A DNA stretch of 64,000 nucleotides. It comes from Saururus chinensis (taxonomy: Eukaryota > Streptophyta > Magnoliopsida > Piperales > Saururaceae). Both the position numbers and the translations under genes were made by a program. A model generated the notes under the pieces. The model saw only the letters and a program-made list of their open reading frames with translations. It was not told the DNA's origin and ran no database searches. The stretch spans positions 37,805,178 to 37,869,177 of the forward strand of contig CP141143.1 in NCBI GenBank assembly GCA_035235625.1. Direction: 5' to 3'. Positions 1 to 11,406 of the stretch are shown in pieces. Positions within the stretch are counted from its first letter, which is position 1. Each line of letters opens with the position of its first letter.

Positions 1-189
1 ATACCTTCAAATCTTTGATACTCAATGTAGTTTTCTACTTTGAAATTTTAGAACATGTCTGCTTTCGTTTAAAGAATTTTAATTTTAAATCTAAATCGAC
101 CTTCACACTAATCTAATTAGACTTAAAGACTAACATTGTACATGAAGTTTGCACATACTTTTGATAATTAAAATTAGCCAATTATAATA

Positions 190-1700
190 TATATGCCCTC
201 ATATGGTCTAACATACCCAACTATTGAAATTCATGGTAAATTTGTTGGTCAAGCAGTTGTACTACTACCACTCGAATAGGGCATTGTACCAATGCTCAGA
301 TTCATTTCCAAGGATCTACTTGTATGCCTCATGTATTGCCTACTCTAGTTGCAGCAACAAATTATCAAACTCATTCCTGTCTAAATCATTGCAAGGGGAG
401 AGATCAATTTTGCACTTTGGGTTTTTCTTTCATTTTGTAGCAGAGCCAAAAATTTCTCTCCAAGTGCAATAGACAATACACATGGAATTTGTTGAGGAAT
501 GTTGATGCTATATTGTTCTACAATCCCTTCTTCCCATTGGACATGAACATGATACACCTACCCTCATCCACAACCATACATAGCTCCTTAAGGAACCATG
601 TCTAGTTTGCCTTATTCTTGGTATCAATAGCTATGTATTTTAGTGGGAAAATGTGATTTCCCCCATCAACAGTGGTAGCTACCAAAAGAGTCCCTAGTAG
701 AGGTGTGTGCCATTGAGGAACAGCAATGGGCGACATTGACAAAAACCTACAATACATGCATTCATGGAAATAAAATATCTCAAAAAATTTTGGTCGGGGA
801 GCTTCACCACAATATTTGCTCGACTGCTGGAGTTTGCTGTCCTCAACTAGTCGCAATACCAAGGCATGTCATTGTAAGTTCCTCTAGTTTGCATGGATGT
901 TGTTTATTGCTTGCTCCTTTCCATACCATGTCATTATATAGTTCACAAGCATCCCATATTGTCGTCGCATGTCCCTTTTTACTTCTAAGGCCTGATATGT
1001 AGCAAAATCTTGTAGTCTTTGGACAATCAACTCCGATAATAGAGTGCTCGATGCTTGCGGATTATGGAGTTTATTTGTTCCCCCACCACATGTATGGCTA
1101 GGGACAAACTCCTTCATCATAAAACAACTAAATGACTTGTCCAATACCATGCCCACTATCCAATTGCAGGTTTCAGTCGGCTCAACTTGATGTTTTTCAT
1201 TTCTCACAAATCTATAGACAAAATTATGTACAATTAGATATTGCCTTAATGCCTTCTATGGTGTACACATGTCCTTGAATTGATGACCAACTCCCAAAAG
1301 TGTGAAGGCAACTCCATTGACTGACTGCAATTCATTACTTGTGCCAATCCATTGGTATAAAACGCGTTGTCATTTGCACTACCATACGTGGTAAATTTCA
1401 CGAACATTGCTTCCTCCCCTACCAGTATCTTGCAAGATTGTCAAAGGCGGATAAACATGTCAACCAGCCAATATAAACTAGTGTCATACCTCACCACTGT
1501 CACATCGCCCAACTCAAGGTAAATGTATATCAATGTTAGCAAGGACAAGGTTAAAAGACACCGCCAACCATCCACCAACTAAACTTAGAGTATCATTTGC
1601 GGTGATGTAATGTGCATGGTTCACTCCTCCAATAATCGAGAATCATTTCGAAATCCCCTCCATAGCATGTTATTGCTTCTACCTTCATAGAAGATGCCTA
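190..1700 (-). mobile_element. Mutator-like (MULE) transposase remnant
   Basis: On the minus strand one largely continuous frame reads as a MULE transposase, the enzyme that cuts and reinserts Mutator-type DNA transposons. In order it shows FVYRFVRNEKHQ with a following C-W pair (about 1150-1245, the zinc/DNA-binding N-terminal region), a YIMTWYGKEQAIN block (about 890-940, end of the MuDR N-terminal domain), LLGTLLVATTVDGGNHIFPL (641-700, around the first catalytic aspartate), WFLKELCMVVDEG (about 560-600), KFHVYCLLHLERNF (about 430-480) and an EHWYNALFEW block near 270-300. The frame carries at least four in-frame stop codons and no complete C-terminus, so it is a pseudogene. No terminal inverted repeats or 9-bp target duplication were identified. 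The family call is strong from motif order; the ends are approximate. Confidence 0.8.
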
Positions 1701-2589
1701 CCTAAAAGAAAAAAGAAAAAACAACAACATTACACACTATAGAAAATTTATGTATTTACTTTCAAATCAATAGATCATTTGTATCCAAATTTTGGATTAT
1801 TTTAGTGTCACTTTTAGAATATTTTGTTTCATATTTTCAACATTCATCATTTGTTGGTGTAAATTTTCAACGTGTTATATGTTTAGTTTCGGCATCTCAT
1901 ATTTTAGTTTTGAGCTCTATTGTCATTTACTATTTTCCCCTGACTGTTCCCTTGCCTATATGGACTTCTAGTTTTAATTCACTTACCTACTTTATCATCA
2001 AAGATAAGATTTGACAGACTCTAAGCTTCTACATCTAACATAGGGACCCTAATGCAACTAACCTCCATTTTTCTACTTCTTGTGCCTACATTCTTATGTG
2101 GCCGTACTTTAGTGGTGCCGTAATGAATGATGATGTTAGTTGGTAGATTAAGTCTATAGAAGTTTGTAAAATTACAAAAAAATAAAAGAAAAAATAAGAA
2201 GAAAAAATAAGAAGAAAATGAGTTGTAGGCGAGATAATAGGAGAGAAGCAGAAGTACAGTGGAAATAGATAGAAGGAGAAGAAACATAGTGAAAAATGCA
2301 GAGAAGGAGAACTAAGTTGATGAAGGAAAGAAGGGACATTAATTGCAAGGTATTAAAGATTTTTATACTTTTTGACATGTTTTCACATCTCTATAGGTCA
2401 GTACGAGGCCTCTTTTAATTATTTCTTATTTATCACATCTCCTTGTACTAGTAAAAGGGATAGTATATTTAACTTTTTATATCTTTTTACAGAACCCAGA
2501 ATCCATACTAGCCTTACTTATACTTTTTAAAATAATACAAAAATTCTTTTTGAAATAACTAATTATTTGAAAACTTTCTTGAAACTTGT
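1701..2589. other. AT-rich spacer, no gene seen
   Basis: No coding motif or repeat boundary was recognised. A purine-rich stretch lies at about 2165-2300, and its long open frames on the minus strand are low-complexity translations rather than genes. Confidence 0.5.
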
Positions 2590-3093
2590 TCTTAAAGCAA
2601 AGGCCTGAACTCTCGCTCTAGTTTTGCGCATTGCTAAGGCCTTGATTCAGCTTCATGCACAAGCGCTGGTGTTCGTGACTTTTGTCGTTCTTTCTTCGGC
2701 TTAAAAGCGCTATGTTGCTGTTTAAAGCCAAACGAGCGAAGCATTTACGTGTCAGTGGAAACTTCAAAGAAAAACTGGATAAGGGAGCTTGAGAATTTTC
2801 TTTATGAATATGGAAAGCTAAACAATCGAAAGTCACATCCAAGCTATTAGTAAACAGACTTGGTCCTATGATGACAAAATTTGTAGGCCCAACCCGATTG
2901 GATTTACTGGGCCACGGCTGACAGGGAGACGAGTGGTCAGCTGACGAGAGACGAACCGATGGTAGCAAGCTAATAGCTGGCTGGCAATGTGGCAATTTGT
3001 CTATTGCAGTCGGCGTCGGAAAGAGCAAGGCCGACGGCCGGTGACCAAGCAATTTGTTGCCTCTGGGATGGGGAAGAAATGAACACTTCAAGA
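2590..3093 (-). other. GC-richer island with a 157-codon open frame, unrecognised
   Basis: This block is clearly richer in G and C than its AT-rich neighbours and holds an open frame of 157 codons on the minus strand (2618-3091). The predicted protein has no domain, repeat, signal peptide or membrane segment I recognise, and its composition (many Ser, Leu, Pro) is typical of chance translation. The plus strand carries a GGCCCA motif and a TGGGCC motif near 2886-2914, which resemble site II promoter elements of plant housekeeping genes. It may be a promoter or gene relic. Coding status is doubtful. Confidence 0.25.
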
Positions 3094-3900
3094 TGTAGAG
3101 TATTATACAAATTATTTTTTATTTTTACTTAATATGTAAGATAGGTTTTTATACATATAAACTTCGGTACATATAATATATATTTTTTAAAATATTCTTT
3201 TATTTTTTTATATAACTTAATTAATTTATTATTTTTCATTTCTAATAGCTCTGACTTCGTCTTTATTACTAACTTTATCACCTCCGCAATTGATTGCCAT
3301 CTCTTTTATCAATTTTATCGTCTTTGCCATTAGTTTTGTTTCATCTAACTTCATATTCACTTCCTCTTTTACTTCATCTTCTCATCTTCTTATCTTTTGC
3401 CACCTACTCCTCCCTTTTCTTTTTCTCCTTTATTTCCTCCTTTCTTCTCTCTCTACTCTTCTTCTTTTTTTTCTTCCTCCCTTCTCCATGCTCTTCCCCT
3501 TCTCTTCCTTAATCAGCTCTTCTTCTCTCCTCTTTAAATCTAATAAGACCAACCACAAACTAGCTAGTGAAGCTATTAAGAGTTTATTTTTATATTTATA
3601 AATTAAAATTTTAGAAAATAAACCCATAAATATGTTAAACTACTAAAAATTAAGAATGTTTTATTTTTACTTGATTATCAACTTTTGTTAATGCTAAGTA
3701 AAACCTAGTATTTATAGTTGACAGATGACTGTCAACAATCGACAATCGACAATCAAATTTATTACAATAAAGGAGATATAAGACAATGTTATGAGTGAAT
3801 ATCTCCCTAAATATTTACAATGAATTATCTTAATAAATTAAATATATAAAATAAAAAATAAAAAAAGTGTTAAACACACAATTGTCGATTGTTGAATGTC
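3094..3900 (+). repeat. Left arm of the long inverted repeat
   Basis: Pairs with 4030-4773 in inverted orientation, with many mismatches and small indels. The pyrimidine-rich part gives spurious open frames on the plus strand (3290-3601). Confidence 0.7.
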
Positions 3901-4029
3901 TTAACTAACGGCTGCCATGCATTTATAAAAGGCTACCAGTATCAAGGAAAAAGATTCTCACCACCGACACCGAAGAAGAAGGTGGTCTCTAGAACCAAGT
4001 TATGATAGCCAAGATAGTTGACTCTCAAG

Positions 4030-4773
4030 ATGATAGATAGTCGATGTTGACAATCGTATGTTTAAATATTTTTTATTTTATCTATTTAGTTTGCTAAGAT
4101 AATTTATTATAAATATTTATAGAGATATTATTGTTGTCTTATAACCACTTTATTACAAAAAATTTGATTGTTGATTATCGATTGTCAATTATTAGTACGA
4201 GCTTTGGGTTAACATTACGAAAAACTCAAAATTAAGTAAAATAAAAACTCATTCTTTGTTAAGAGTAATTTAATATTTTTATGAGTTTATTTTTAAAGTT
4301 TGAGCTTGTAGAGAAATAAATAAATTTTTAATAACTCTATTGGCTAGTTTGTGACTAGTCTTGTTAGATTCTGGTACGGAGGAAGATGGGGTAACTAAAG
4401 AGGAAAAAAAGGGAGGCAGATAGAGAGGAGGGGAGAAGGAGGAGGAGGAGGAGGAGGAGTGGGGAATAAGAAGAGGTGGTGGCAGAAGAGGGGGGAAGAG
4501 GAGGAGGTAAAGACGAAGTTAGATAGAGCAGAGCTAATGGCTACAACAACGAAGTTGGCAATAGAGTCGACGAAGGAGGTGGTAGAACCGGTGACAAAGT
4601 TAAAGCCAAAGCTACTAAAAATAAAAAACAATAAGTGGGTAAAATTATAAAAATAAAATAAAAAGATAATATTCTAAATAATTCACACAATATATGTAGA
4701 AGTTTATATATACATAGAGTTATTTTATGCATTAAATAAGTATATATAAGAGACAGTTTATCCAATACACTCT
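4030..4773 (-). repeat. Right arm of the long inverted repeat
   Basis: Inverted partner of 3094-3900. It includes a GGA/GAG microsatellite at about 4436-4460. Confidence 0.7.
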
Positions 4774-4788
4774 ATCCTACCTAGAACT

Positions 4789-5156
4789 ATTTTTGTAAAT
4801 TCCTCATAATAATTAAGGTCTAGCCAAGGAACATATTAGAGTGGAAAGAAATAAGGTTGATGACAAGTGGTAAGTGAGTAGTCTTCCAGAAATTATTCCC
4901 ACTAAACAATGGCACATATGCTAGCACTTAAGCAAGTGAAACCACATTAACTGTTTATCCTCGAAGATTTGTATTTTTGTAAATTCCTCATAAGAATTAA
5001 GGTCTAGCCAAGGAACATATTAGAGTGGAAAGAAATAAGGTTGATGACAAGTGGTAAGTGAGTAGTCTTCCAGAAATTATTCCCACTAAACAATGGCACA
5101 TATGCTATCACTTAGGCAAGTGAAACCACATTAACTGTTTATCCTCGAAGATTTGT
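4789..5156 (+). repeat. Tandem duplication, two near-identical 184-bp units
   Basis: 4789-4972 and 4973-5156 are head-to-tail copies that differ at only a few positions, so the duplication is young. It starts about 15 bp outside the right end of the long inverted-repeat element. No coding content was recognised. Confidence 0.95.
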
Positions 5157-6215
5157 ATTTAAGTAGAAGTAAATCGAAGGTGGTATTCCTAAAATATCCA
5201 TTGATTTTTTCATAAAGATTTAAGTGGAGCAGTGGAGGGCGGAGAAGTACTAAAAAAATAATAAGTAATTCCCGTGCAAGTTCACTTTTAACGAGCTCAC
5301 GTGGGAACTTGTGTTCTGTTTCACTCAGGGATATTGAAATCGACGGCTGAAACAGATAGGAGGAGCACGCGCATAGCCCCAGCCTCCTGTAGCAGAAGCT
5401 TGGATCCAACTATGACAAAAAATGGCTTATAGAAAGCAATCCTTTCCCCACTTTAGGTGGCAGGATATCTTCCATACTATGCTTCTTTTTCGCCTTTTTG
5501 GGTGGGGGTGGATCAATACTCCACTACGCCATTTGCAGACACAAAATGGCTTAAAGTCTCACAACTGTGGTCCGGTCGGACACCATCATGTCTGACAAGA
5601 ATATGAGGGCTCCCACCTTCTAGTTTTAGTGTTAAATAATTAAGCCTTGTGGCTCCATTCGAATGTAATCGAAAAGTAAAAGAGTATTTTAAATGGTCAT
5701 TTGGTGCTTTGCAGTATGCTTTTGTTTGCCGTTATATTTGTAAGAAGGATTCCGTTACCGTCAAGAATAATCTATGCATCCCAGCACGTCTGAACTATTC
5801 CCGACTAAGAATATTTGCTGGATATATATCCCTCTACATTTGAAAGGTGAGTGATATACACCTACATCTTTTGTCCGATCAAAATCTGGTTGGTAAATTT
5901 TGTTAGATAAGTTCTTTGGGTTATTATCATTTTCTATATAAAATGTATAGTGTGTCACTTCACTTGGAATAATTCCCCACAAAAACAATTTGGGTATTAT
6001 TCAATATAAACAACTAACCATCCCTCACTGGTTTGCTACATGTTTGATCACTTCTCTTCTCTTAATTCTTTGTACTCCTCCATATATCCTACAAAGAAAA
6101 CACTGACATTATTTTTTAATTATTTGATAATATCGCATTTTGTATTTCATTTTTGTAAGTTTAACCTTAATACAAAAATTCACCATATTGGTCATACTAT
6201 GTAAAGGATTATTAT
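5157..6215. other. Intergenic DNA, nothing recognised
   Basis: Mixed composition with a slightly GC-richer part at 5280-5600. Only short open frames without recognisable domains were seen on either strand. Confidence 0.5.
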
Positions 6216-6422
6216 AATAAACTTTTTATGTCTAATATTAATATCTATATTTAAAAAAATAGTAATTTTTATTAAATAGTGAAACCCACATCTAAGAAAA
6301 GAGAATAAGCCTATAATACTTTTTTTTAAGTACCTGATCACTTAAATTATACAAAATAGTACTATTAATATGAACAAATTTTTTTTCTAAAATAGAATTA
6401 TTAATCTAAGACAGAAGGAGTA
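6216..6422. mobile_element. Stowaway-like MITE, copy M1
   Basis: About 200 bp, AT-rich. The right end reads GACAGAAGGAGTA, the complement of the CTCCCTCCGTC-type end of Stowaway elements (Tc1/mariner, TA target). It shares internal blocks with copies near 28.9, 33.0 and 33.4 kb, for example ATTAATATCTATATTTAAAA and CACTTAAATTATACAAAATA. The left end is eroded and approximate. Confidence 0.6.
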
Positions 6423-7194
6423 ACTTATAGCTTTTGATCTCGATAAGAGAGTATGAAAAAGACTTCATTTAATTCAAGTAATGAATAAGAAGCTACGCCC
6501 AAGAATATAATTGTTGATTATTCATTGAGGGGCATTACCTTTTTTTAGTGATTCAAAAGTCGTGGGCAGCATTACCACCAGTTAGTGGAAATCCATTTAC
6601 ATACTGTACTGGAACCTATTCTACATCTGTTGTATCCATCTATCTAAGAAGAAATACTATTTGGCCAGGGTTATGGCCGACCAGAGCATCCTGCATCCAT
6701 TTCCTAATTACAAAGCGCTTAGGTCATTTGGTGAGGGTCAAGTGGGTTTTGTCTGGGCAAACAAAAAAGAAAGGTTTTGAAATTGAAGTACAATGATACG
6801 TTATAAGACTACCTTAATGAAATTTTTAGACTCGGGTGTAGAAAGGGTGGTTTAAAAGTTCAAAACTCTTTTACGAGATCAATCTGGAAGAGATATGGCC
6901 GCCGTGGTCAATTTAAGGTGTTCTTAAATGAAGCTTTTTATGTTAAATGTATTGCTTTTAATATCTACCTAACGCTTTAAAAGAGTTGGTTGCTAAAGCA
7001 AATGATATTTTTAGTCTATTTTATTTATATCAAAAGTCTACTCCGCCCTTTGAAGAAAAGTGAATCATCGCATTATCAGGTGTGATTCACCAATTCTATC
7101 GAATAAGAGGTAAGAATAAAGTTTTAGTTAAGAAAAAATGGAGTACTTGACTTAGCTAAAAGAGGGGCAGTAATCTATTTATTTATTTTTCTTA
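6423..7194. other. Intergenic DNA, nothing recognised
   Basis: There is an open frame of 82 codons at 6548-6796 without any recognisable domain. No repeat boundary was seen. Confidence 0.45.
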
Positions 7195-7690
7195 TGAGAC
7201 ACTCAGAAAACTAGGATAACTGTCTTTATTTAAGTAGAGTAGGAAATATTGCTTCCAAACTAGGACAACCGTCTCTAGGAAAGCATCCCAAGAAAGAGCC
7301 CAAGTAGGGTCATTTGCCTCTATAAATACATGATTGAATCCGCAGTTGAGAGTATAAGAATAATCAAACAAATCCCCTCCAACATCTACATAGATAGTCG
7401 ATCCCAATTGGCATGTCTTATTTCCTCGGAGTACCTGAATGACACGAAGAGTGCATCTCCATTAAAAATCACATGGGATATCTTTGAGGATAAGAGATAG
7501 CCCTCTCAGCAGCAATCACCCTGCTTCATAAGCATACATTCTTAACGAAGTACCACCAGCACGCATGAATTATCCCTGCCTTGTCGCTTGCTACCACGCA
7601 CGTCCCATCATTCGACTCGACCTTTGGCCCTCAGCCATTTACCCAGCTTCCCTCCATATTTCATCAAGTGGTGCTAGAGACATAAACAGT
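7195..7690 (+). mobile_element. Possible decayed LTR fragment
   Basis: The block begins TGAGACACTCAG, has a TATA-type motif (TATAAATA, 7321-7328), and is followed by AAGTGGTGCTAGAGAC near 7658, which loosely resembles the AAGTGGTATCAGAGC primer-site context of Copia elements. No partner LTR or coding region was found, so this is only a suggestion. Confidence 0.25.
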
Positions 7691-7845
7691 TCTGAATTAA
7701 GATTGGTAAAGGTCTTAGTCTTTCGTTTCAGAAATTTTGGAAAAGAATTTTAAAAAAATACGAAAAACTCGGCATATAAAAAAAGTGTTATAGCAAACAG
7801 AGTAAGAGGACTGTTGAAATTTATTAATTGACTACCTCCTCTTAA

Positions 7846-8420
7846 TAAGAGGAAAGAACAATCCTATTTCCCCATAGCAAAATTTCACTTCTCTTATTAT
7901 TTACTTCTCTCAATTAAATATTATTGTTTCTCTATTACATTAATATCTTTATTTAATAATTTTAAAAATAAATTAAAATTTAGTTCAATTTGAAAAAAAT
8001 AAATGGAGCTATTACGACCGCTAATTCTAAATCATGTGTAGGACAGTTTTGCTCATGCATTCTAAGTTATGAGATATATAAGTTACTACTCTTCCATGCT
8101 ACATTAGCACACATCTCAAATCTCTAAGTGAAGTTTTACTATAGGCCACAAATCTAACACTCCCCGAAGGAAAGTCAAAACTAAAGTTGAGGTTAACCCC
8201 TTCTTTAACTCTTAGAAACTTTCTTCATATACTTAACTCCATTTAAAGTTTTTATTATTCCTTGTTAACTTAGTCATAGGGCTTACAATGTAAGAGAAAT
8301 CATCAATGAACTTCCAATAGTACCCTGCAATCCCTACGAAGTTGTGGACCTTCACTCTGGGGTGGCTCCCACCTCAAGAGCATCTCCACTTTGTATGGGT
8401 CTACCACCACACCATCTTAG
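7846..8420 (-). mobile_element. Gypsy pol fragment, copy 1 of a duplicated chimeric segment
   Basis: A direct repeat of 15782-16350. About 8004-8420 (minus) derives from the RT/RNase H junction of a Ty3/Gypsy polyprotein. 7846-8003 is an AT-rich tail unrelated to pol. The same pol/tail joint occurs in the second copy, so the chimera predates the duplication. Its right side passes into repeat X at about 8420 through a GAGA microhomology. A fossil, heavily decayed. The two copies differ at more than one base in ten, mostly by transitions. Confidence 0.75.
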
Positions 8421-9783
8421 AGAGTTGTTCATGGATCTGATGAAATTGAATGTAAAAATGGATTTGTTTTTGTTTTTTTTATTTATGTATTTATTTGCAC
8501 TAATTAAAGAACTAATAACTAATATTGACGCTAACCTTTGCTTTGATTCTCCATACATTAGATGCTAAGGACACACCCAATAACATCATACAGGAGGAGA
8601 CGACGAGCTGAATCAAAAAATAGAGTTGTTGGTGAAGATGTAGTTGGAGATGATGAATTAGAAGGAAATCTAAATACACAAGAATGAAGACGAGAAATTG
8701 ATGAATAAACTAATGTCGTTGAGACATTTAAATTTCATGTTGTAAGGACCCTCATCTCTAAACCGGTTTTTGGTTTTCCTTAATTATTGGTTATCGTGAG
8801 ATTAACGTGTATTCTGATCTTATTCGGTGATTTCGTAAATAAATAGTGGTTGTGATGGTTTTAACCATAATCAACTTTAGTATTAGTGGTTTTAAGTGAT
8901 TTTAAACCAAATGTGAATTTTTGAGATTTTTCAGAATTTTCACTATTTTCCCAAAAATTAGGGTTTTAGCAGGACCCCTGTGGGCCCCACCGTCAAAAAT
9001 TTTATTTTTGGATCAAATGAACTTAGACATCTACCTAAGGTTATACAAAAAAATTTAGAATTTTTCTAGGCTTAATTAATGCTTAAATTTGTAAAATACT
9101 CATTTTTAGCATACTTTTCCTATTTACACCCCAAAACTTACCCATGCATACTCCAACCCTTACTATAAAAGGGCAGACCTGAGCCATTTCCACTTAGGCC
9201 CAAATTAGAAGCCGATTAAGGTATTTTTACTCTAATTAAGCATTAATCCATGGTTTTCTTCTTAAGCTCTTCTAAATCTACCCTTTTCCCCTTGATTCAA
9301 TTCGTTACTGATTTGTGTTTTACTACAAACCCTAACATTCAAAATTCAATTTTTACTACCAACAAGCCCTAGATCTAAGATTTAATTAGGGATTTCCTGG
9401 GTAAATCGATTTCTATTAGAGTTTAATTCAAACTCATTGTGTTTTCAAGGATTTCAAGAAGGGTGACTCTTCAATCCGAGCTTAATTAAGTGCTGAGGTA
9501 ATGGGTCTTCAAAATCTCTGTTTATCCATGGTAAAATTCTTCATTTTTGGCTTATTTCGAAATGGAGTTGCTTGATTTGGTGTGTTAATGGTAAGATTAG
9601 AAAATAGAATTATTTAATCCCGATTTCTTAGGGTTTTGCATTATTATGGTATGGTTTGATGTTATGGAAGTCAAGAAGGACTTTTGATGATGATTAGGGT
9701 GTTAGATGTGGATTTGAAGTGTTATCAATGGTGTTTCGGTTTGAATTTGTGAAAAGAAGAAGATGGACTGTTCTGCCTTGTTG

Positions 9784-9955
9784 GCGTTCGAATGGCCCTT
9801 CTGGGCGTTCGAACTGCAACACTGCCGGAACAACACTTTTCCAGTTCAACCGATCGAACAGCCTGCTAGGCGTTCGAATGGTAAAACTATGAATTTCAAA
9901 ATTTTGCATTTAACTGATCGAACGGCCTGAAGGGCATTCGAACGGCTACACAGTA
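9784..9955. repeat. TTCGAA-palindrome cluster in LTR family A
   Basis: Repeated short motifs of the form GCGTTCGAATGGCC, GCGTTCGAACTG, CGATCGAACAGCC and GCATTCGAACGGC, spaced irregularly at about 20-50 bp. Comparable clusters lie in other family A copies at 19590-19625, 26430-26515, 37031-37115, 40390-40480, 46303-46402 and 53028-53062. The function is unknown. Confidence 0.8.
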
Positions 9956-11170
9956 AATTGTATGTTGTGCATATGATGTCTATTTTGATGATTCCACTTT
10001 AGCTTGCCAATTTTATATGAATGTGGAGTGTTTTGAGCCATATTATACTACTGAAAATGCATGCTATTAAGGTTATGAAGTTGGGAGATATGCTTAGAGA
10101 TTTATAGAATGGCTTACGTTTTGTGGCATGATGTTGGAATCGTTATCTTGAAATTATGAATGGTTGATTCCCTTTGGTTAATCATATTTTTAGTAGGACT
10201 ACAACCTATTATTGGACTGATTTGTCATGATAGATTGTAGTTAGTTGTGTATGGATGTTGATGAATGCCATGACTCAATGATGAAATGGGAAATTGTATA
10301 TGTGATTAGCCTTGATAGTTGAGATTTGAATTGGGATATGTTTTCAACAATTCTTCTTCTATGATTTCTGCTGGGATTCATGTTTAGATGGAAATTTCCA
10401 TGTGTAGTGTGGTAGTGAGTTTAATTTCAAGCATGTTGGCATGCATTATGTGAAATGCTTCTACTAGGTACACACACATGTGGGGTTAAATGATGATGTT
10501 GAAGTTTGATATTGTGATTATGAATGATGCATTAGGGGCTGATGAGAGCACTTATCATGGATTAGGATTCATGTATGCTTTGCCCACGTATGTACCATGC
10601 TGCTTGCATCATGAAAATGGATTTCCAATTGAGGCTTCATCGAGGTTAATCGAATTTGACCAATTGGATGCAATGTGGTGAAATTGTGTGCCAGATTGAT
10701 CGGTCGTGGATTAATCGTAAGTTGATTGGTCCGAAAGGACATATTTTGATTTGAGTTCCTGTGTGGAACGAGTGCACTCCCCGGGTTGAGTCTTGTTAAA
10801 TGGAATGATGTGGGGACGAGTTGTGTACTTGTCTTGCGGATTGTGAGAATGTTATTATGAGTGTCATCTGGACCCTGAGAATCCAGTGTGGTATGCCGTG
10901 TGCACCCCGCTACCACGTGTTCTAGGGTTCTCTGTGTGAGAACTCGGGCTCTTCCCTTCCCCAGGAGATGTCCCTGGGCGAACACCCCTGCTCTAGATTC
11001 TCTGTGTGAGAATGGGACATCCTTGGCCAGGATCATCTAGGGCGAACAGCATTAGGGATTGACAACCCCGATCTTTCTTTAATTCTTGTGTAGAATTTTG
11101 GATCATGACATGCCTTCGTGGCCTTGTCTATGCTCCCATCTGTGTAACATTAATGTGTGATTACTCCTTG

Positions 11171-11406
11171 ATGGAGGTTGTGATGATATAATGCATGATG
11201 AAATATGTATGTTTGAGATACATTCATGTAGGGTGTTATGATATAATGCATGTGGGAATATGTATGTTAGAGATACATCCATGCAGGTTTATTATGATAT
11301 AATGCATGTGGGAATATGTATGTTTGAGATACATCCATGCAGGTTGATTATGATATAATGCATGAGGGAATATGTATGTTAGAGATACATCCATGCAGGT
11401 TGATTA
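11171..11406 (+). repeat. About four 60-bp tandem repeats inside LTR A1
   Basis: Units start with ATGATATAATGCATG and contain TGAGATACATCCATGCAGG, with period 60 (starts near 11171, 11229, 11289, 11349). Confidence 0.9.

Larger units (their letters stand above)
3094..4773. mobile_element. Non-autonomous element with very long terminal inverted repeats
   Basis: The two halves are inverted copies of each other: about 3094-3900 pairs with about 4030-4773, around a centre of roughly 130 bp. Matching landmarks are the ends (TAGAGTATTATAC on the left against TAGAGTGTATTGG read inward from the right), a pyrimidine-rich block (3410-3540 against the purine-rich 4385-4520), a block around CACAAACTAGC (3556 against 4350), and a run of CAATCGACAATC-type motifs (3735-3765 against 4160-4190). 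No transposase is encoded, so it would have needed enzyme from elsewhere. Long-arm structures like this are known among foldback elements and MULE derivatives. I could not settle the superfamily because no clear target duplication was found. Confidence 0.75.

Noticed and set aside
3290-3601. Hydrophobic 103-codon open frame and its counterpart at 4395-4631
   Set aside because: Low-complexity pyrimidine or purine tracts in the inverted-repeat arms translate as Ser/Leu/Phe runs. No protein family recognised.
9784-9955. Heat-shock elements in the TTCGAA clusters
   Set aside because: Heat-shock elements need alternating GAA and TTC with two-base gaps. TTCGAA has no gap, and neighbouring blocks are not spaced accordingly.
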